DNA of 64,000 nucleotides from Methanothermobacter sp. MT-2 (GCA_003584625.1 AP017647.1:435501-499500); one strand, 5' to 3'; shown: positions 43,497 through 55,294, numbered from the stretch's first letter. The notes: generated by a model from the sequence alone, not told the origin. Numbers and translations are program-made.

Positions 43497-46121
43497 ATGG
43501 ACAGTGAAATCCCAAAGGATTATGATCATAGAAAAGAGGCTGAATGGCAAAGGAAATGGGAAGAACAAAAAATATACAAGTTCCATGCTGATGAGAGAAA
43601 ACCCCAGTATATAATTGACACACCACCACCATACCCAACCGGATCCATACATATGGGCCATGTGCTAAACTGGGTTTACATGGATGTGATTGCACGTTTC
43701 AAGAGGATGAGGGGATTCAATGTATTATTCCCACAAGGATGGGACTGTCATGGACTGCCAACCGAAGTAAAAGTCGAGGAAACATATAATATAAAAAAGA
43801 GCGACATACCCAGAGAAGAATTCAGGGAACTCTGCATAAAACTCACAACAGAAAACATAAAACAGATGAAAGAGCAGATGAAAAGCCTAGGATTTAGCCA
43901 GGATTGGAGCACAGAATTCGTTACAATGACACCAGAATACATGAAAAAAACACAACTCTCATTCCTCAAAATGTATAAGGATGGGCTGATCTATAGGGGT
44001 GTGCATCCAGTTAACTGGTGTCCGCGCTGCGAAACAGCCATAGCATTCGCAGAAGTAGAATACATAGAAAACGAAACAAACCTAAACTATCTAAAATTCC
44101 CACTGGAAAAATCCAGCCATCTCGAGATCGCCACAACAAGACCAGAACTTCTAGCAGCTTGTGTAGCGGTGGCAGTCCACCCAGAAGATGAAAGATACAA
44201 AAACCTAAAGGGTGAAACCGTCAGGGTCCCCCTATTCAACCAAAAAGTCAAAATCATAGAAGACGAGGAAGTAGACCCGGAATTTGGGACAGGAGCTGTT
44301 ATGATATGTACCTTTGGTGACAAAACAGACGTGACATGGGTAAACCGCCACAACCTAGACATAATAGAAGCCATAGACGAGAAAGGACACATGACAGAAG
44401 CCGCGGGCAAATACAAGGGCCTCACAATAAAAGAATGCAAAGAAAATATAATAAGAGACCTTGAAAAGGAAGGTTATCTGATAGGGAAGGAGAGGATAAA
44501 ACAGAATCTTGGAGTTTGCTGGAGGTGTAAAACACCCATCGAAATCCTAGTTAAAAAGCAGTGGTTCGTTGCAGTGAAAGAACTTATAGATGATGTTAGG
44601 GAAGCTGCAGAGGAAATGAGATGGATCCCAGAACATATGAAGATGCGTCTACTCAACTGGACAGGATCCATGGACTGGGACTGGTGCATCTCAAGACAGA
44701 GGGTCTTCGCAACGCCCATACCAGTATGGTACTGCAAAGACTGTGGCAAAACACACATAGCAACCGAAGATATGCTACCAGTAGACCCCACCCAAACCAA
44801 ACCAGACTTTGAGTGCGAATGCGGCGGCAGAGAATTCATAGGAGAAGAAGATGTCCTGGATACATGGATGGACAGTTCAATATCGCCACTTGCACTTGCA
44901 GGCTGGCCCAAACCAGAATATAAAAGGTTATTCCCAGCAACTCTAAGACCCCAAGGACATGACATAATACGTACATGGGCATTCTACACCATATTAAGAT
45001 GTAAGGCTCTCACAGGCCAGAAACCATTTGATGAGATTATAATAAATGGTATGGTTTTCGGCGAGGATGGGCATAAGATGAGCAAATCTAGGGGTAATGT
45101 TATAACACCAGAGGAAGTCCTGGAGGATTATGGTGCTGATGCCCTCCGCCTATGGGCATCCAACAGCGTCCCTGGCTCTGATGTTCCATTCGCCTGGAAG
45201 GATGTGAAATACGCCTACAAGTTCCTCAGGAAGTTCTGGAACGCCTTCAGATTCATAAGCTTCCACCTTGAAGACGTGGAAAAAGAACAGGCCAGGCCAT
45301 TGGATTATTGGATATTATCAAAGCTCAACAGGTTAATATTAGAAGTTACAAGCGCACTTGAAGATTACAATTTCGCGAAGGCCATAAATAGTATGCAAAT
45401 GTTTATCTGGCATCAGTTCTGCGATGAATATATCGAGGCCGTGAAATACCGCTTATATTCTGATGATGACCCAAGTTCAAAAAAGGCGGCTCAATGGACA
45501 CTGGGTAAAGTTCTTGAAACTTCCTTGAGGCTATTGGCTCCGATGGCACCGCACTTCACAGAGGAAGTCTATCAGCATATAGGTGAGGGATCCATACATG
45601 CAACAAGATGGCCAACTGTCGAAGAGGAATATATCAGTGATGAGATCGAAGCCAAAGGAGACCTCGCCATAGAGGTTATAGGGGCTCTTAGAAGGTTCAA
45701 ATCAGCCAATAGGATACCTTTAAACGCTCCAATGGAAAAAGTGAATATTTACACAACAGAAGACGAAATCTACAATACAATAAAAGATTATCTAGAAGAT
45801 ATCAAGGGGACGATAAAAATAGAAGAATTAGAGCTTATAATAGGAAAACCCAAAATAAGTGAACGTATCAGGGAAGTCAAACCCATCATGGAAAAGATAG
45901 GCCCAAAATTCAGGGGAGACGCCCCAAAGATACTATCATTCATAAAATCAAAAGACCCAAAGGAAATATACAAAAAACTAGAAGAAGATGGTATGATAGA
46001 AATCAAAGGACACAAAATAACAAGAGAATACCTTAAAATTAAAAAAGAAGCTGTTGGATCAACAGGCGAAAAAGTAGAAGTAATACACCTAGATGATATA
46101 ATACTAGAGATTGCACCGTGA
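43497..46121 (+). CDS. valS: Valyl-tRNA synthetase
   Basis: 874 residues. Charges tRNA-Val. Class I motifs: [17 protein letters not shown] (HIGH) near residue 40 and HKMSKSRGN (KMSKS) near 530; CP1 editing domain between, including [13 protein letters not shown]. Zinc-type pairs CPRCE, CWRCK and CKDCG are present. The ATG at 43497 follows GGGGG by seven bases; a GTG one codon earlier is possible. A tRNA-Val lies about 10 kb downstream. aroA follows after six bases. Confidence 0.97.
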   Translation: MDSEIPKDYDHRKEAEWQRKWEEQKIYKFHADERKPQYIIDTPPPYPTGSIHMGHVLNWVYMDVIARFKRMRGFNVLFPQGWDCHGLPTEVKVEETYNIKKSDIPREEFRELCIKLTTENIKQMKEQMKSLGFSQDWSTEFVTMTPEYMKKTQLSFLKMYKDGLIYRGVHPVNWCPRCETAIAFAEVEYIENETNLNYLKFPLEKSSHLEIATTRPELLAACVAVAVHPEDERYKNLKGETVRVPLFNQKVKIIEDEEVDPEFGTGAVMICTFGDKTDVTWVNRHNLDIIEAIDEKGHMTEAAGKYKGLTIKECKENIIRDLEKEGYLIGKERIKQNLGVCWRCKTPIEILVKKQWFVAVKELIDDVREAAEEMRWIPEHMKMRLLNWTGSMDWDWCISRQRVFATPIPVWYCKDCGKTHIATEDMLPVDPTQTKPDFECECGGREFIGEEDVLDTWMDSSISPLALAGWPKPEYKRLFPATLRPQGHDIIRTWAFYTILRCKALTGQKPFDEIIINGMVFGEDGHKMSKSRGNVITPEEVLEDYGADALRLWASNSVPGSDVPFAWKDVKYAYKFLRKFWNAFRFISFHLEDVEKEQARPLDYWILSKLNRLILEVTSALEDYNFAKAINSMQMFIWHQFCDEYIEAVKYRLYSDDDPSSKKAAQWTLGKVLETSLRLLAPMAPHFTEEVYQHIGEGSIHATRWPTVEEEYISDEIEAKGDLAIEVIGALRRFKSANRIPLNAPMEKVNIYTTEDEIYNTIKDYLEDIKGTIKIEELELIIGKPKISERIREVKPIMEKIGPKFRGDAPKILSFIKSKDPKEIYKKLEEDGMIEIKGHKITREYLKIKKEAVGSTGEKVEVIHLDDIILEIAP

Positions 46122-46127
46122 CCCCCT

Positions 46128-47411
46128 ATGAAACTTAAAATCCTAAAATCCCCCAGAATCCATGGTATAGTGGACGCGCCACCATCCAAAAGCTACACGC
46201 ACAGAAGCGTTATCATAGCCTCACTCGCCAAAGGCAAATCCACACTACACAACCCACTAAAAGCAGAAGACACAATAGCATCAGCTGATGCATGCAAAAA
46301 ACTCGGGGCCAATATAAAAGAAAAACCAAAAAAATGGATAATAAGAGGAGTAAATGGACACCCAAAAACACCAGATGATGTTTTAGATCTTAAAAATTCT
46401 GGCACGAGCCTGCGCATACTAACCTCAGTAGCCGGATTAGCAGAACATTACACTATCCTTACAGGTGACAGTTCACTTCGTTCACGTCCAATGCAAGATC
46501 TTATCAACGCCCTAAAACCGCTTGGAGTTGAAGTCATATCATCCAGGATGAATGGCAGACCCCCAATCATAGTAAAAGGCGGGTTCAAAGGCGGTAAAAC
46601 AAGCATATCTGGTAGTGTGAGCTCACAATTCATATCCTCCATACTTATAGCAGCACCATTATCCTCTGAGGGGGTTGAACTTAAAATAGAAGGCGAATTC
46701 ATCTCAAAACCCTACGTTGACATGACAATAGATGTCATGGAAAAATTCAATGCAAAAACAGAATTCGACAAAAAAAAGAAAACATTCCATATCCAACCCC
46801 AAAAATATACTAGCAGAGATTATAATATAGAAGGTGACTATTCCTCAGCATCATACCTCCTAGGCGCCGCCGCTGTTACAGGCGGCGAACTCACAATCAA
46901 AAACCTTCCAAGAGACTCCAAACAAGGCGATAAACTCATACTAGACATACTCGAAGACATGGGCGCTAAAATCCGCAGAAAACCAGAAAAGGTTACAATA
47001 GAAAGTGATGGCAGACTACAAGGAATCCAAGTCAACCTATCTGACACACCAGACCTCCTACCCACAGTCGCAGTCCTAGGAGCCCTAGCAAAAGGCACCA
47101 CAATAATAGAAGGGGTTGAACACGCCCGCTTCAAGGAAACTGACAGGATAAAAACCTGCACAATGGAACTTTCACGCCTAGGCATCCCAGTAAAAGAAAA
47201 AAAAGATGGTATGATCATAAAAGGAGGCCAAATAAAAGGAAATACCATATACTCACATGGTGACCATCGTCTTGTCATGGCATTCAGCCTCATAGGCCTA
47301 AAAACAGGAATACAAATAGAAGATGCAGAAGCCTATAAAGTATCATTCCCAGGGTTCCTTGAAGCTTTTAAACGTCTCGGTTGCAAATTAGAGGTAGATG
47401 AAAATGGGTAA
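46128..47411 (+). CDS. aroA: 3-phosphoshikimate 1-carboxyvinyltransferase (EPSP synthase)
   Basis: 427 residues. Joins PEP and shikimate-3-phosphate in aromatic amino-acid synthesis. Conserved segments: [17 protein letters not shown] (phosphate-binding Lys and Arg), [53 protein letters not shown] and [12 protein letters not shown] with [13 protein letters not shown]. Length is normal. It overlaps the following GTPase gene by eight bases. Confidence 0.97.
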   Translation: MKLKILKSPRIHGIVDAPPSKSYTHRSVIIASLAKGKSTLHNPLKAEDTIASADACKKLGANIKEKPKKWIIRGVNGHPKTPDDVLDLKNSGTSLRILTSVAGLAEHYTILTGDSSLRSRPMQDLINALKPLGVEVISSRMNGRPPIIVKGGFKGGKTSISGSVSSQFISSILIAAPLSSEGVELKIEGEFISKPYVDMTIDVMEKFNAKTEFDKKKKTFHIQPQKYTSRDYNIEGDYSSASYLLGAAAVTGGELTIKNLPRDSKQGDKLILDILEDMGAKIRRKPEKVTIESDGRLQGIQVNLSDTPDLLPTVAVLGALAKGTTIIEGVEHARFKETDRIKTCTMELSRLGIPVKEKKDGMIIKGGQIKGNTIYSHGDHRLVMAFSLIGLKTGIQIEDAEAYKVSFPGFLEAFKRLGCKLEVDENG

Positions 47412-47850
47412 AAAGATTGTTATATTCGGAGATTATGACTCAGGGAAGACAACAACACTCGAAAAACTCTCTGAAAAGATAACAAAAGTAGAATACAAAG
47501 GGATCACAGTAGCCCTAGACTATGGTAACCTCACCTTGGATGGTGAAAAAATACACCTCTTCGCCACACCAGGCCATGAAAGATTCAAATTCATGTTAAA
47601 GATAATAGCAGCGGGCTTAGACGGGGCTATAATAGTAGTGGACAACACCAGAGGCATAACACCCGCAGAAGAGCGGATAATGGACTCACTGGAAAAGCGG
47701 AACATACCATATGTTATATTCGCCAATAAACAAGACTTGAACGATTCCACCCTCAAAACCAACAGGGAAACCGAAGTCGTCCCCACCATCGCAACCAATG
47801 GAATAGGACTAGTCAAAGGCCTTAAAATACTCCTGGGAAAATTCCAATGA
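47404..47850 (+). CDS. Small Ras/Arf-like GTPase
   Basis: 148 residues, a single G domain: G1 GDYDSGKTT (residues 7-15), G3 [12 protein letters not shown]4 ANKQD, and a G5-like TIATNG. It resembles the GTPase half of the protein at 1293-2468. The ATG at 47404 has GAGGT eight bases upstream; the earlier ATG at 47398 is too close. It lies between aroA and nth, overlapping both, so it is probably co-translated; partner unknown. Confidence 0.88.
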   Translation: MGKKIVIFGDYDSGKTTTLEKLSEKITKVEYKGITVALDYGNLTLDGEKIHLFATPGHERFKFMLKIIAAGLDGAIIVVDNTRGITPAEERIMDSLEKRNIPYVIFANKQDLNDSTLKTNRETEVVPTIATNGIGLVKGLKILLGKFQ

Positions 47851-48467
47851 TGGAAATAGTTAAAATAATCAAAATCCTAAAAAACATATACCCACTAAGA
47901 ATATTTGAGGACAGAGACCCATATAGAGTCCTTATAAGAACCATACTATCCCAACGTACAAGGGACGAGAACACTGACGAAGCCGCGAGAAGACTATTCA
48001 AGGAGTATCCAACAATCAAAGATATCGCAAATGCGCCGCGAAAAAAGATAGAAAAACTCATAAAACCTGCTGGATTCTACAGAGTTAAAGCTGAAAGAAT
48101 AAAAAAAGTCTCACAAATCATACTAAAAGAGTATAATGGTAAAGTCCCCAAAAAACTAGAAGACTTGTTAGAACTTCCAGGGGTTGGTAGGAAAACAGCA
48201 AACTGCGTACTAGTATACGGTTATGGTGAGGCCGCCATACCAGTCGACACCCATGTCCATAGGATAAGTAATAGGTTAGGCCTCGTTAATACAAAAACTC
48301 CTAGGGAAACAGAAGAAAAGTTGCGGGAGATAGTCCCAAGAGACTATTGGATTGAACTTAATGATCTTTTCGTGCAATTTGGACAGGACATATGCAGGCC
48401 TATAAGCCCAAAACATGAAATTTGTCCAATCCAAGAATATTGTAGATACTATAAGCTACTTCTTTGA
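47847..48467 (+). CDS. nth: Endonuclease III (DNA glycosylase/AP lyase)
   Basis: 206 residues. Removes oxidised pyrimidines. The helix-hairpin-helix [18 protein letters not shown] carries the catalytic Lys, and PVDTHVHR the catalytic Asp. The C-terminal cluster region reads [17 protein letters not shown]: in the usual C-x6-C-x2-C-x5-C pattern the second Cys is replaced by His. ATG at 47847 overlaps the GTPase stop. The 3' end overlaps the convergent DHH gene by 12 bases. Confidence 0.93.
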   Translation: MMEIVKIIKILKNIYPLRIFEDRDPYRVLIRTILSQRTRDENTDEAARRLFKEYPTIKDIANAPRKKIEKLIKPAGFYRVKAERIKKVSQIILKEYNGKVPKKLEDLLELPGVGRKTANCVLVYGYGEAAIPVDTHVHRISNRLGLVNTKTPRETEEKLREIVPRDYWIELNDLFVQFGQDICRPISPKHEICPIQEYCRYYKLLL

Positions 48468-50633
48468 GAGTTTTGCTATTTTTTCGGCGAATCTTTCAAG
48501 AACCTTCTTTGAAAGACCTTCAACGTATTTAAGAGAACCTGCGCATTCGTGTCCGCCACCGTCTATTGCAGCCTCTGGCATTTCACTGGCCAGTTCCCAT
48601 ACAATCTCGTTTAAATTGAATCCGAAGATTTCATGGACGGCATCAGTAGCCCTTATCACGCTAAAGTCAGGACCATATGCTAATGTTATTATGGGGGTCT
48701 CTTCACCATACTTTTGCACCATATAATCATGTACAAAGCCGCAAGTTTTACCTGGAGCAGGGAAGGTGAAACGGTGAGAATATTTCTCAACATCTAACAC
48801 ATTAAGTAGTATACTGTTGGGCAACTTCTTTGATTTTACATGGGGTAGGGCTGCTCTCAACTGCGACTTCACCCTATTCTCATATTCCCTGTAGAGTGTA
48901 TCAACAAGCTTTTTATGTTTATCTAGGCTTCCAAGTCCTAGTATTGTGTCTATTATCCCCCTACCACTCATGAACCTGAGATAGAATGCTTCGAAGTCTA
49001 GGCAAGCCGCGATCTTTTCAAGATCCTCTCTTGTGTACCCCTTCGATTTTGCAAGTTCGATATATTTTTCTGCTTCCGGTGAATTTGCATGATCTCCTAT
49101 TACTGCGATGCCTGGAAGATGTAATATGCGTTCCTCTATCTCTGGGTTTATCATCTTAGCCACTTCAACAGAAAGGGCGCCTGCTGTAAGCTGGGAATCC
49201 CCACCAACAAGATAAGGGTTCACATGCACATCCACATAATCATCAACTTCTACCTTCCCATTTTTCACCTCACCAGGATAATGATGATCTATGACCACAA
49301 CTTCAATATCATATATTTTAGCTTTTATTAGGGCTAGTATGTCCTCTTCTGTGGACCCATTATCCAATAATACTATGAGTGGTAGTTTTTGTCCGAATCT
49401 TTCCATATCTTCCAGTGCATATGAAAGGTCTTTGACAACATCTTCCAGTTCATAGAATGGGGCCTTGCTCGGTTTTCTCTTGAAGTAGTGCCATTCTGCT
49501 TCTATATTTGGGTTCAGTTCTCTGAGTAGTGGTATGACAGCCTTTTCTATTGCCACCCCAGCGCATATGCCATCAGCATCTGCATGATGTCTTACAAGTA
49601 TGGATCTACCATCAAATATAGCTCTTCTTATGGCCTTGGCAGCTTCCACCATTTTTGGCCTGAGCCTTTCTAGTGTTTCGCTTTCGATGAGTAGGCTTGT
49701 TTTTTCTGGTTGGGCTCTTTTATTTATGGCTTCTTCGATGAGTCTTCTGGCCTCTGAGGCTTCTTTACCTATAAGTCGTTCAACGACCTCTGATTCTATT
49801 TGTATTTTCCCAGTGTGTTGGTTGACTTCTCCTATGACTTCTATGATGTGGCCTACTTGTATGTGTGGGTAGGCTCTTATGCCTGGCTCGTCAAAGGCTG
49901 CTACTGATGTTGTCCCGGTTTCGTCTGATATTGTGAATATTGTTGGGCCTGTTGTCTGTTGGATTTGTATGACTTCCCCGACGATACGAACTGTTTTTCC
50001 TAGGGTTTTGTTGTCTATTTCAGTTATTCTTGTTCTGGGGATGTTCTTTTTTAGTTTCACTAGTTCGTAGGGGCCGTTTATGGTGGCTGGTAGAAGGTCC
50101 ACTTCTCCTTTGTGTGGGTTTATTTGGCCTATTTTCACGGGTATTTCATCGCCTATTTTGTGGTCTGGGAATAGGCCGCGCATTAGACCCCATACTTTAT
50201 TGTTCAGGCTTACGAAGACGCCATAGTTTTCTATTCTTGTTATTTTGCCCTTGTAGATTTTGTCTTTTTCGAGGTCTTCTATTGTGCAGGCTGGGTGTAG
50301 TATGTAGACTTTGTCTCTTTTTTGGCAGTCTGGACAATATTTGCTTGTTCCTTCGATTATTTTCCCGCATTTTGGGCATATGTTTATTTCTCCTTTACCG
50401 TCACATTCCTGGCATGGTTCTCTAACTTCGATTTCCCCTTTACCTTTGCATACTGGGCAGGGCACCTCTTGGGTGTCTTCTAGGCTGAATTTTTCTTTGG
50501 CTGTTTTGGGTAGTCCTTTAAAATGTTCACTTGTATCATTTGACTGGAAGCCTGTGCCATGACAAGCCTCACAGATTTTATAACTTTTAACCTTGTAACC
50601 TTTACCTTTACATTCACTGCATTTTCTGATCAT
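48456..50633 (-). CDS. DHH-family phosphoesterase with zinc fingers, S1 and OB domains
   Basis: 725 residues. N-terminal zinc region: [33 protein letters not shown] (DnaJ-type CxxCxGxG), then CPKCGK..CPDC. An S1 RNA-binding domain follows ([17 protein letters not shown]), then an OB-fold ([20 protein letters not shown]) and a DHH/DHHA1 catalytic part: [35 protein letters not shown], and GGGHECAGS at the end. A RecJ-like nuclease or nucleotide phosphoesterase of archaeal type, probably acting on RNA or DNA ends. Confidence 0.9.
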   Translation of the reverse strand: MIRKCSECKGKGYKVKSYKICEACHGTGFQSNDTSEHFKGLPKTAKEKFSLEDTQEVPCPVCKGKGEIEVREPCQECDGKGEINICPKCGKIIEGTSKYCPDCQKRDKVYILHPACTIEDLEKDKIYKGKITRIENYGVFVSLNNKVWGLMRGLFPDHKIGDEIPVKIGQINPHKGEVDLLPATINGPYELVKLKKNIPRTRITEIDNKTLGKTVRIVGEVIQIQQTTGPTIFTISDETGTTSVAAFDEPGIRAYPHIQVGHIIEVIGEVNQHTGKIQIESEVVERLIGKEASEARRLIEEAINKRAQPEKTSLLIESETLERLRPKMVEAAKAIRRAIFDGRSILVRHHADADGICAGVAIEKAVIPLLRELNPNIEAEWHYFKRKPSKAPFYELEDVVKDLSYALEDMERFGQKLPLIVLLDNGSTEEDILALIKAKIYDIEVVVIDHHYPGEVKNGKVEVDDYVDVHVNPYLVGGDSQLTAGALSVEVAKMINPEIEERILHLPGIAVIGDHANSPEAEKYIELAKSKGYTREDLEKIAACLDFEAFYLRFMSGRGIIDTILGLGSLDKHKKLVDTLYREYENRVKSQLRAALPHVKSKKLPNSILLNVLDVEKYSHRFTFPAPGKTCGFVHDYMVQKYGEETPIITLAYGPDFSVIRATDAVHEIFGFNLNEIVWELASEMPEAAIDGGGHECAGSLKYVEGLSKKVLERFAEKIAKLSKK

Positions 50634-50748
50634 AACTCTCAGTCCCTAATATTATTTCTAAAATAAGAATGGAATAAAATATTCTTTTAATTTTATAGAT
50701 ATAATATCTTCCACTTCAATAACTTCTAGTATTCCGGGGGAGTCATAT

Positions 50749-51546
50749 TTGGATCCTGACTTGGAACATAAGATTTTAAATTTTATAAAAGGTAGAAGCC
50801 ATGAGAATGGAGGATACACATTATATGAGGGGATTCCTGATTCAAAAAACACATACTATGCCATTAAAAGTTTCCAGTTACTTGGCAGGGAACCATGGAA
50901 CCTCAAGAAGACCCTAAACTGGCTTGAAGACATCCATAAAAGAGGATCATTCACCGCCCAAGGACTGTTCTACAGATCCAGTATACTCAAAGAATACAAC
51001 AGAAACTATGAGATACCTGAAAAATTTATCGAGAGACTAAAGAAAACCTATAGGAGATCCAAACTCGAAATAACCTATTATATAGATTTTGTGCTTAGAA
51101 CACACAATATAGTTCTTGATGAAATCGCAGATTGGATCATATCACAACAAAACCCAGATGGAGGTTTTGGAAAATATGGATCAGATATAATAAACACACA
51201 ATATGCCCTCGAAATCCTAAAAGCCCATAAACGCAAACCCAAAAAGAATATAAAAGATTATATCAAAGACTGTGAAAGTAATGGTTTATGGTCCTTCACA
51301 CCCTTATCATATCCACCATACATAGAAACAGTATACTCAGGCTTGCGGATAAGCCAAATACTAAACCTGAACGTTAACGATAAAAAAATCCTAGAGTTTG
51401 TCCTATCATTACAAAACGGTGACGGCGGATTCAAAAGATCAACATACCTCGGCATATCAGAACTAGAATACACCTACAAGGCCCTCTACATCATAAAATC
51501 CCTAAACGGGGAGATAAACCCCCACCTAAAAGGGGGGGGAGGATAG
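50749..51546 (+). CDS. Prenyltransferase/squalene-cyclase-like alpha-toroid protein
   Basis: 265 residues with repeated QNPDGGFGKYG and QNGDGGFKRSTY motifs and paired helices, as in prenyltransferase and squalene/hopene cyclase (alpha/alpha toroid) repeats. It is much shorter than true cyclases and no DxDD acid motif is visible, so catalysis is doubtful. TTG start at 50749, preceded by GGGGGAG. It shares an operon with the DUF1614 membrane gene six bases downstream. Confidence 0.75.
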   Translation: MDPDLEHKILNFIKGRSHENGGYTLYEGIPDSKNTYYAIKSFQLLGREPWNLKKTLNWLEDIHKRGSFTAQGLFYRSSILKEYNRNYEIPEKFIERLKKTYRRSKLEITYYIDFVLRTHNIVLDEIADWIISQQNPDGGFGKYGSDIINTQYALEILKAHKRKPKKNIKDYIKDCESNGLWSFTPLSYPPYIETVYSGLRISQILNLNVNDKKILEFVLSLQNGDGGFKRSTYLGISELEYTYKALYIIKSLNGEINPHLKGGGG

Positions 51547-51552
51547 AGAAAA

Positions 51553-52242
51553 ATGAATGAATATCATGGATTCCATCACAAGCCCATATCTTTATTCCTA
51601 TTCATGCTCTTACTATTACTTTTACCATTCTTTTTCCTAGTTTTCGCTGGGGGTGTGATGATAGCCTTCACACGCCTTGGGATACCACCAGCATTGGCAT
51701 ATACACTATTCTGGCTGTCACTAATCGGAAGCAGCATAAACATCCCCATAAAAGAGTGGATAAGCGAAGTCGAAGAAATAAAAGAAATAAACTTTTTCTG
51801 GATAAACTATAGGATACCATTCCATGGGCTGAAAAAAACCGTGCTCGCAATAAACCTTGGAGGCGCAATAATACCCCTCACAATAGTAATATATGAATTC
51901 ATACGCTTATCCAATAACCAACAATTCATCCTTGAAGCCATAATCGCGATAATAATAGTGGCCATAACATGTAAAATATTCGCACGGCCCATAAGAGGAC
52001 TTGGAATAGCGATCCCAGCATTCATCCCACCACTTACAGCAGCAATAACAGCACTACTCATCAGCCAAGAAAATCCTGTTGTCATCGCATACATCTCAGG
52101 GACCATAGGCACACTCCTAGGAGCCGACATCCTAAACCTCCATAAGATAAAAGATTTAGGCGCTCCAATGGCAAGTATAGGCGGGGCCGGAACCTTCGAT
52201 GGCATATTCCTCTCAGGGATAATAGCAGTCCTACTAACCTAG
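51553..52242 (+). CDS. DUF1614 membrane protein
   Basis: 229 residues with six or seven membrane helices. Contains LGIPPALAYTLFWLSLIGSS and a glycine-rich DLGAPMASIGGAGTFDGIFL, as in DUF1614 proteins of unknown function. A GGGGGGGAGGAT ribosome site lies just before the ATG. Co-transcribed with the toroid protein upstream. Confidence 0.85.
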   Translation: MNEYHGFHHKPISLFLFMLLLLLLPFFFLVFAGGVMIAFTRLGIPPALAYTLFWLSLIGSSINIPIKEWISEVEEIKEINFFWINYRIPFHGLKKTVLAINLGGAIIPLTIVIYEFIRLSNNQQFILEAIIAIIIVAITCKIFARPIRGLGIAIPAFIPPLTAAITALLISQENPVVIAYISGTIGTLLGADILNLHKIKDLGAPMASIGGAGTFDGIFLSGIIAVLLT

Positions 52243-52275
52243 AATACACCAAAGGGAAAACTTTAGCATTCAAAG

Positions 52276-52284
52276 TATATAAAT
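52276..52284 (+). promoter_or_regulatory. TATA box of the MFS gene
   Basis: TATATAAAT lies about 35 bases before the ATG at 52315, with TTGGAGGATT close to the start. Leader is short. Confidence 0.6.
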
Positions 52285-52314
52285 GAGCCAAGAATTTTTC
52301 TTGGAGGATTACTA

Positions 52315-53457
52315 ATGAAGAGGGCGCATAAATTTATAATCATCCTCGGACTGGTCAGTCTATTCGCTGACATGACCTATGAAGGCGCAAGAGGAATAAC
52401 AGGACCATTCCTTTTCATGTTAGGTGCAAGCGCCACCATGGTAGGTTTTGCCAGCGGCTTTGGAGAACTTTCAGGTTACATTATAAGACTTTTCTCAGGA
52501 TATCTTGTTGATAGGACGCGCAACTACTGGTTCATGACATTCGCAGGTTATATTATAAATTTGATGGTTGTCCCATTACTTGCATTAGCCTTTAATTGGC
52601 AAATAGCCATCCTTTTAATAATCCTTGAAAGGATAGGTAAAGGTTTCAGAACCCCAGCCAGGGATGTTATGTTATCATATGCCACGAGTCAGGTGGGTCA
52701 TGGGTGGGGATTCGGCATCCATGAGGCCCTCGACCAGATAGGCGCCATTCTAGGCCCTCTGATGGTCTTTCTCATATTATATTTTAAGGGAGGTTACAGG
52801 ACCGGTTTTGGCTTCCTTGGAGTGCCCGCTGCATTCGCAATTCTAACACTGATAATCGCATATTTCTTATTCCCACACCCAAAAAACTTGGAGGTTGAAA
52901 ATCCCAAATTCATGGGGTCTCTTGGGTTAGTTTTCTGGTTGTATCTTGGGGTTGCATGTCTTATAGGTGCGGGTTATGCCGATTTTCCACTCCTCGGATA
53001 CCATTTCAAGAATGTGATACTATTCAAAGACTCGATGATACCAGTATTATATGCTCTTGCAATGCTTGTAGATGCCCTCTCAGCATTATTATTCGGGAGA
53101 TTCTTTGACTATTATGGTTTCAAGATTATGATAGTGTCTGTCATCTTATCCTCGCTATTCGCGCCACTGGCATTCCTTGGAGACGCGCTGATGGCCGTGA
53201 TTGGTGTTATACTCTGGGGTGTTGGTATGGGAGCCCAAGAATCTATCATGAGAGCTGCCATAGCAAGGATAATCCCATCCAAGAAAAGAGGATCTGCATA
53301 TGGCCTCTTTAACATGCTGTTTGGTTTTTCATGGTTCTTTGGCAGTCTCTTTATGGGTGTGCTCTATGAGTTATCATTGGTGGCGTTAGCCATCTTTTCT
53401 GTTACAATGCAACTTTTGGCTGTTCCTTTACTTATCAAGATACAGAAGAGTATATGA
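52315..53457 (+). CDS. Major facilitator superfamily transporter
   Basis: 380 residues with about eleven or twelve membrane helices. Opens LVSLFADMTYEGARGITGPF and carries the MFS loop GYLVDRTRNYW between helices 2 and 3 and GRFFDYYGFKIM in the second half. ERIGKGFRTPARDVMLSYA is typical of an archaeal and bacterial MFS subgroup with unknown substrate. Complete, with its own promoter. The tRNA follows two bases after the stop on the other strand. Confidence 0.88.
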   Translation: MKRAHKFIIILGLVSLFADMTYEGARGITGPFLFMLGASATMVGFASGFGELSGYIIRLFSGYLVDRTRNYWFMTFAGYIINLMVVPLLALAFNWQIAILLIILERIGKGFRTPARDVMLSYATSQVGHGWGFGIHEALDQIGAILGPLMVFLILYFKGGYRTGFGFLGVPAAFAILTLIIAYFLFPHPKNLEVENPKFMGSLGLVFWLYLGVACLIGAGYADFPLLGYHFKNVILFKDSMIPVLYALAMLVDALSALLFGRFFDYYGFKIMIVSVILSSLFAPLAFLGDALMAVIGVILWGVGMGAQESIMRAAIARIIPSKKRGSAYGLFNMLFGFSWFFGSLFMGVLYELSLVALAIFSVTMQLLAVPLLIKIQKSI

Positions 53458-53458
53458 G

Positions 53459-53531
53459 TGGGCCGGGCGAGATTCGAACTCGCGACCACCTCGTTGTGAG
53501 CGAGGTATCCTCACCCCTAGACCACCGGCCC
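53459..53531 (-). tRNA. tRNA-Val (anticodon CAC)
   Basis: 73 bases. Acceptor arms GGGCCGG and CCGGCCC pair fully and the discriminator is A; CCA is not encoded. Anticodon stem CCTCG/CGAGG carries loop CTCACAA, so the anticodon is CAC, reading GTG (Val). T-arm GCGAG-TTCGAAT-CTCGC is canonical. No intron. Confidence 0.93.
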
Positions 53532-53563
53532 CCCAATAATATATTTTGATATTATTTTTTTCC

Positions 53564-55294
53564 TCATATAATTGTTTGTAGGATTAGATGTTGTATGCCA
53601 CCCACAAGAAAGGCTAGCGTCACCATGAGTATTCCTATTTTTATCATGCCTTTGACTCCTATTTCTTTTGCAAGGACTACGAATGTCGCAATACATGGGA
53701 AGTAGATCGCTAGGACAGTTGTCGCCACTACTAGCTGTTCTGGGCTGAGGTGTAGTGGTGCTAGCAGGCCAGTGGCAATATCCTTTCTCAAGAATCCTAT
53801 TATTAGGGTGGTTGCGGCTTCCTTGGGCAGGCCTAGCACTCCTGAGAATATGGGTGCAAGTATGCTTGTCAGGATCTGCATTATACCCGCTACATATAAT
53901 AGGTTTACTAGTAGAATTCCTAGGAAGACGAATGGTATGGCTTCTAGGAGGAATCCTCTTATGCGGGTCCATGTTTTTTTAAGCAGCGTCCCCATGTGGG
54001 GTATTTTGTATGGTGGTATTTCAAGGAATATTTCGGGGCTTTCGCCTTTCATGATCTTGTTTAGGATGTACCCAGCGGTTATATAGATTGTTAGTAGCGT
54101 CCCATATACCATTGCAATATATTTTATACCGTAGGGTCCCAGTAGTCCTATTATAACTGCTGTCTGGGCCATGCACGGCACAGATATTGATAGCAGTGTT
54201 AGGGCTATGAATCTTTCCCTTTCATCTTCTAGTATTCTTGTGGCAAGGACTCCTGGCACGTTACATCCAAGTCCCAGTATGAGTGAGATTATGGAGGCTC
54301 CGTGCAATCCTAGCTTGTGCATTATATTATCTGTGAGTACTGCGAGCCTTGGCAGATACCCGAGATCTTCAAGGAAGCCTAACACAAGGTAAAACAGTGA
54401 CACGTATGGTAATACAATTGCAACCGGCACGTATATGCCTGTTGTCAGGAGTCCGAATGATTCCATGTAATTGTAGCCCGTACCTACTAGTATGTCATGT
54501 ATGGGGCCTTTTGGGAATACTGATTCCACGATCCTTGTTATGGATGGGCCGTAGTAGTTGTAGAAGAATGGGTCTAGGATTTTCCCGGTTAGGAATTCTC
54601 CGATACCTATTATGAACTGTAATGTGAGGTATGCTACTATTAATCCTATTAGGACTCCGAGTACGGGATGTACTGATGCGTCTTCGAGTTTTTCAAGTAA
54701 TGTAGGGTGTCTATGTTCTATCTTTTGTATTTCTAGTAGTAGTTTGCCTATGAATTTCCATTTTTCCTCATCACCCATCTCCAGGATACTTGGGGTGTGT
54801 TCTTCTTTTTTTTCTAGTATTTTTTTTATTAGGTGTACTAGTTGTTTTATTCCTTCCCCGCTTACTGCTGTCACTGGTATTACTGGGACTCCTAGGCTTT
54901 CTTCAAGTTTTTCTATGTTGAGGTGGACTCCTTTTCTTTTTGCAAGATCCCACATGTTAAGAACGATTATGGTGGGCATTCTCTTTTCTAGTATCTGGAG
55001 TGTTAGATAAAGATTCCGTTCTAGGTTTGTGGAATCCAAAATGTTTAAGATTAGGTCTGGGCTTTCTTTGAGGAACATGTCCCTTGCAACTTCTTCGGCC
55101 TTACAAAATGGTGTTAAAGAATAAGTGCCAGGGACGTCTATTACCTCGATTTTTTCATCATCGACTTTGAGGGTTCCCTTGGTGTATTCCACTGTTGTAC
55201 CTGGATAATTTGATGCAACGACATTTGCACCTGTTAGTCTTGAAAAGACAACACTTTTGCCAACGTTAGGGTTTCCCATGAGGAGTATTTTCAT
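53564..55294 (-). CDS. feoB: Ferrous iron transporter B
   Basis: 576 residues. N-terminal GTPase: G1 GNPNVGKS, G2-like SNYPGTTV, G3 DVPGTYSL, G4 NMWD. The membrane part has the FeoB gate elements LPYVSLFYLVLGFLEDLGYL and a conserved LGLGCNVPGVLATRILEDER, and the second gate repeat PFVFLGILLVNLLYV. Shorter than most FeoB (650-800), apparently by reduced helical spacer. It overlaps the end of feoA by 29 bases. Confidence 0.96.
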   Translation of the reverse strand: MKILLMGNPNVGKSVVFSRLTGANVVASNYPGTTVEYTKGTLKVDDEKIEVIDVPGTYSLTPFCKAEEVARDMFLKESPDLILNILDSTNLERNLYLTLQILEKRMPTIIVLNMWDLAKRKGVHLNIEKLEESLGVPVIPVTAVSGEGIKQLVHLIKKILEKKEEHTPSILEMGDEEKWKFIGKLLLEIQKIEHRHPTLLEKLEDASVHPVLGVLIGLIVAYLTLQFIIGIGEFLTGKILDPFFYNYYGPSITRIVESVFPKGPIHDILVGTGYNYMESFGLLTTGIYVPVAIVLPYVSLFYLVLGFLEDLGYLPRLAVLTDNIMHKLGLHGASIISLILGLGCNVPGVLATRILEDERERFIALTLLSISVPCMAQTAVIIGLLGPYGIKYIAMVYGTLLTIYITAGYILNKIMKGESPEIFLEIPPYKIPHMGTLLKKTWTRIRGFLLEAIPFVFLGILLVNLLYVAGIMQILTSILAPIFSGVLGLPKEAATTLIIGFLRKDIATGLLAPLHLSPEQLVVATTVLAIYFPCIATFVVLAKEIGVKGMIKIGILMVTLAFLVGGIQHLILQTII

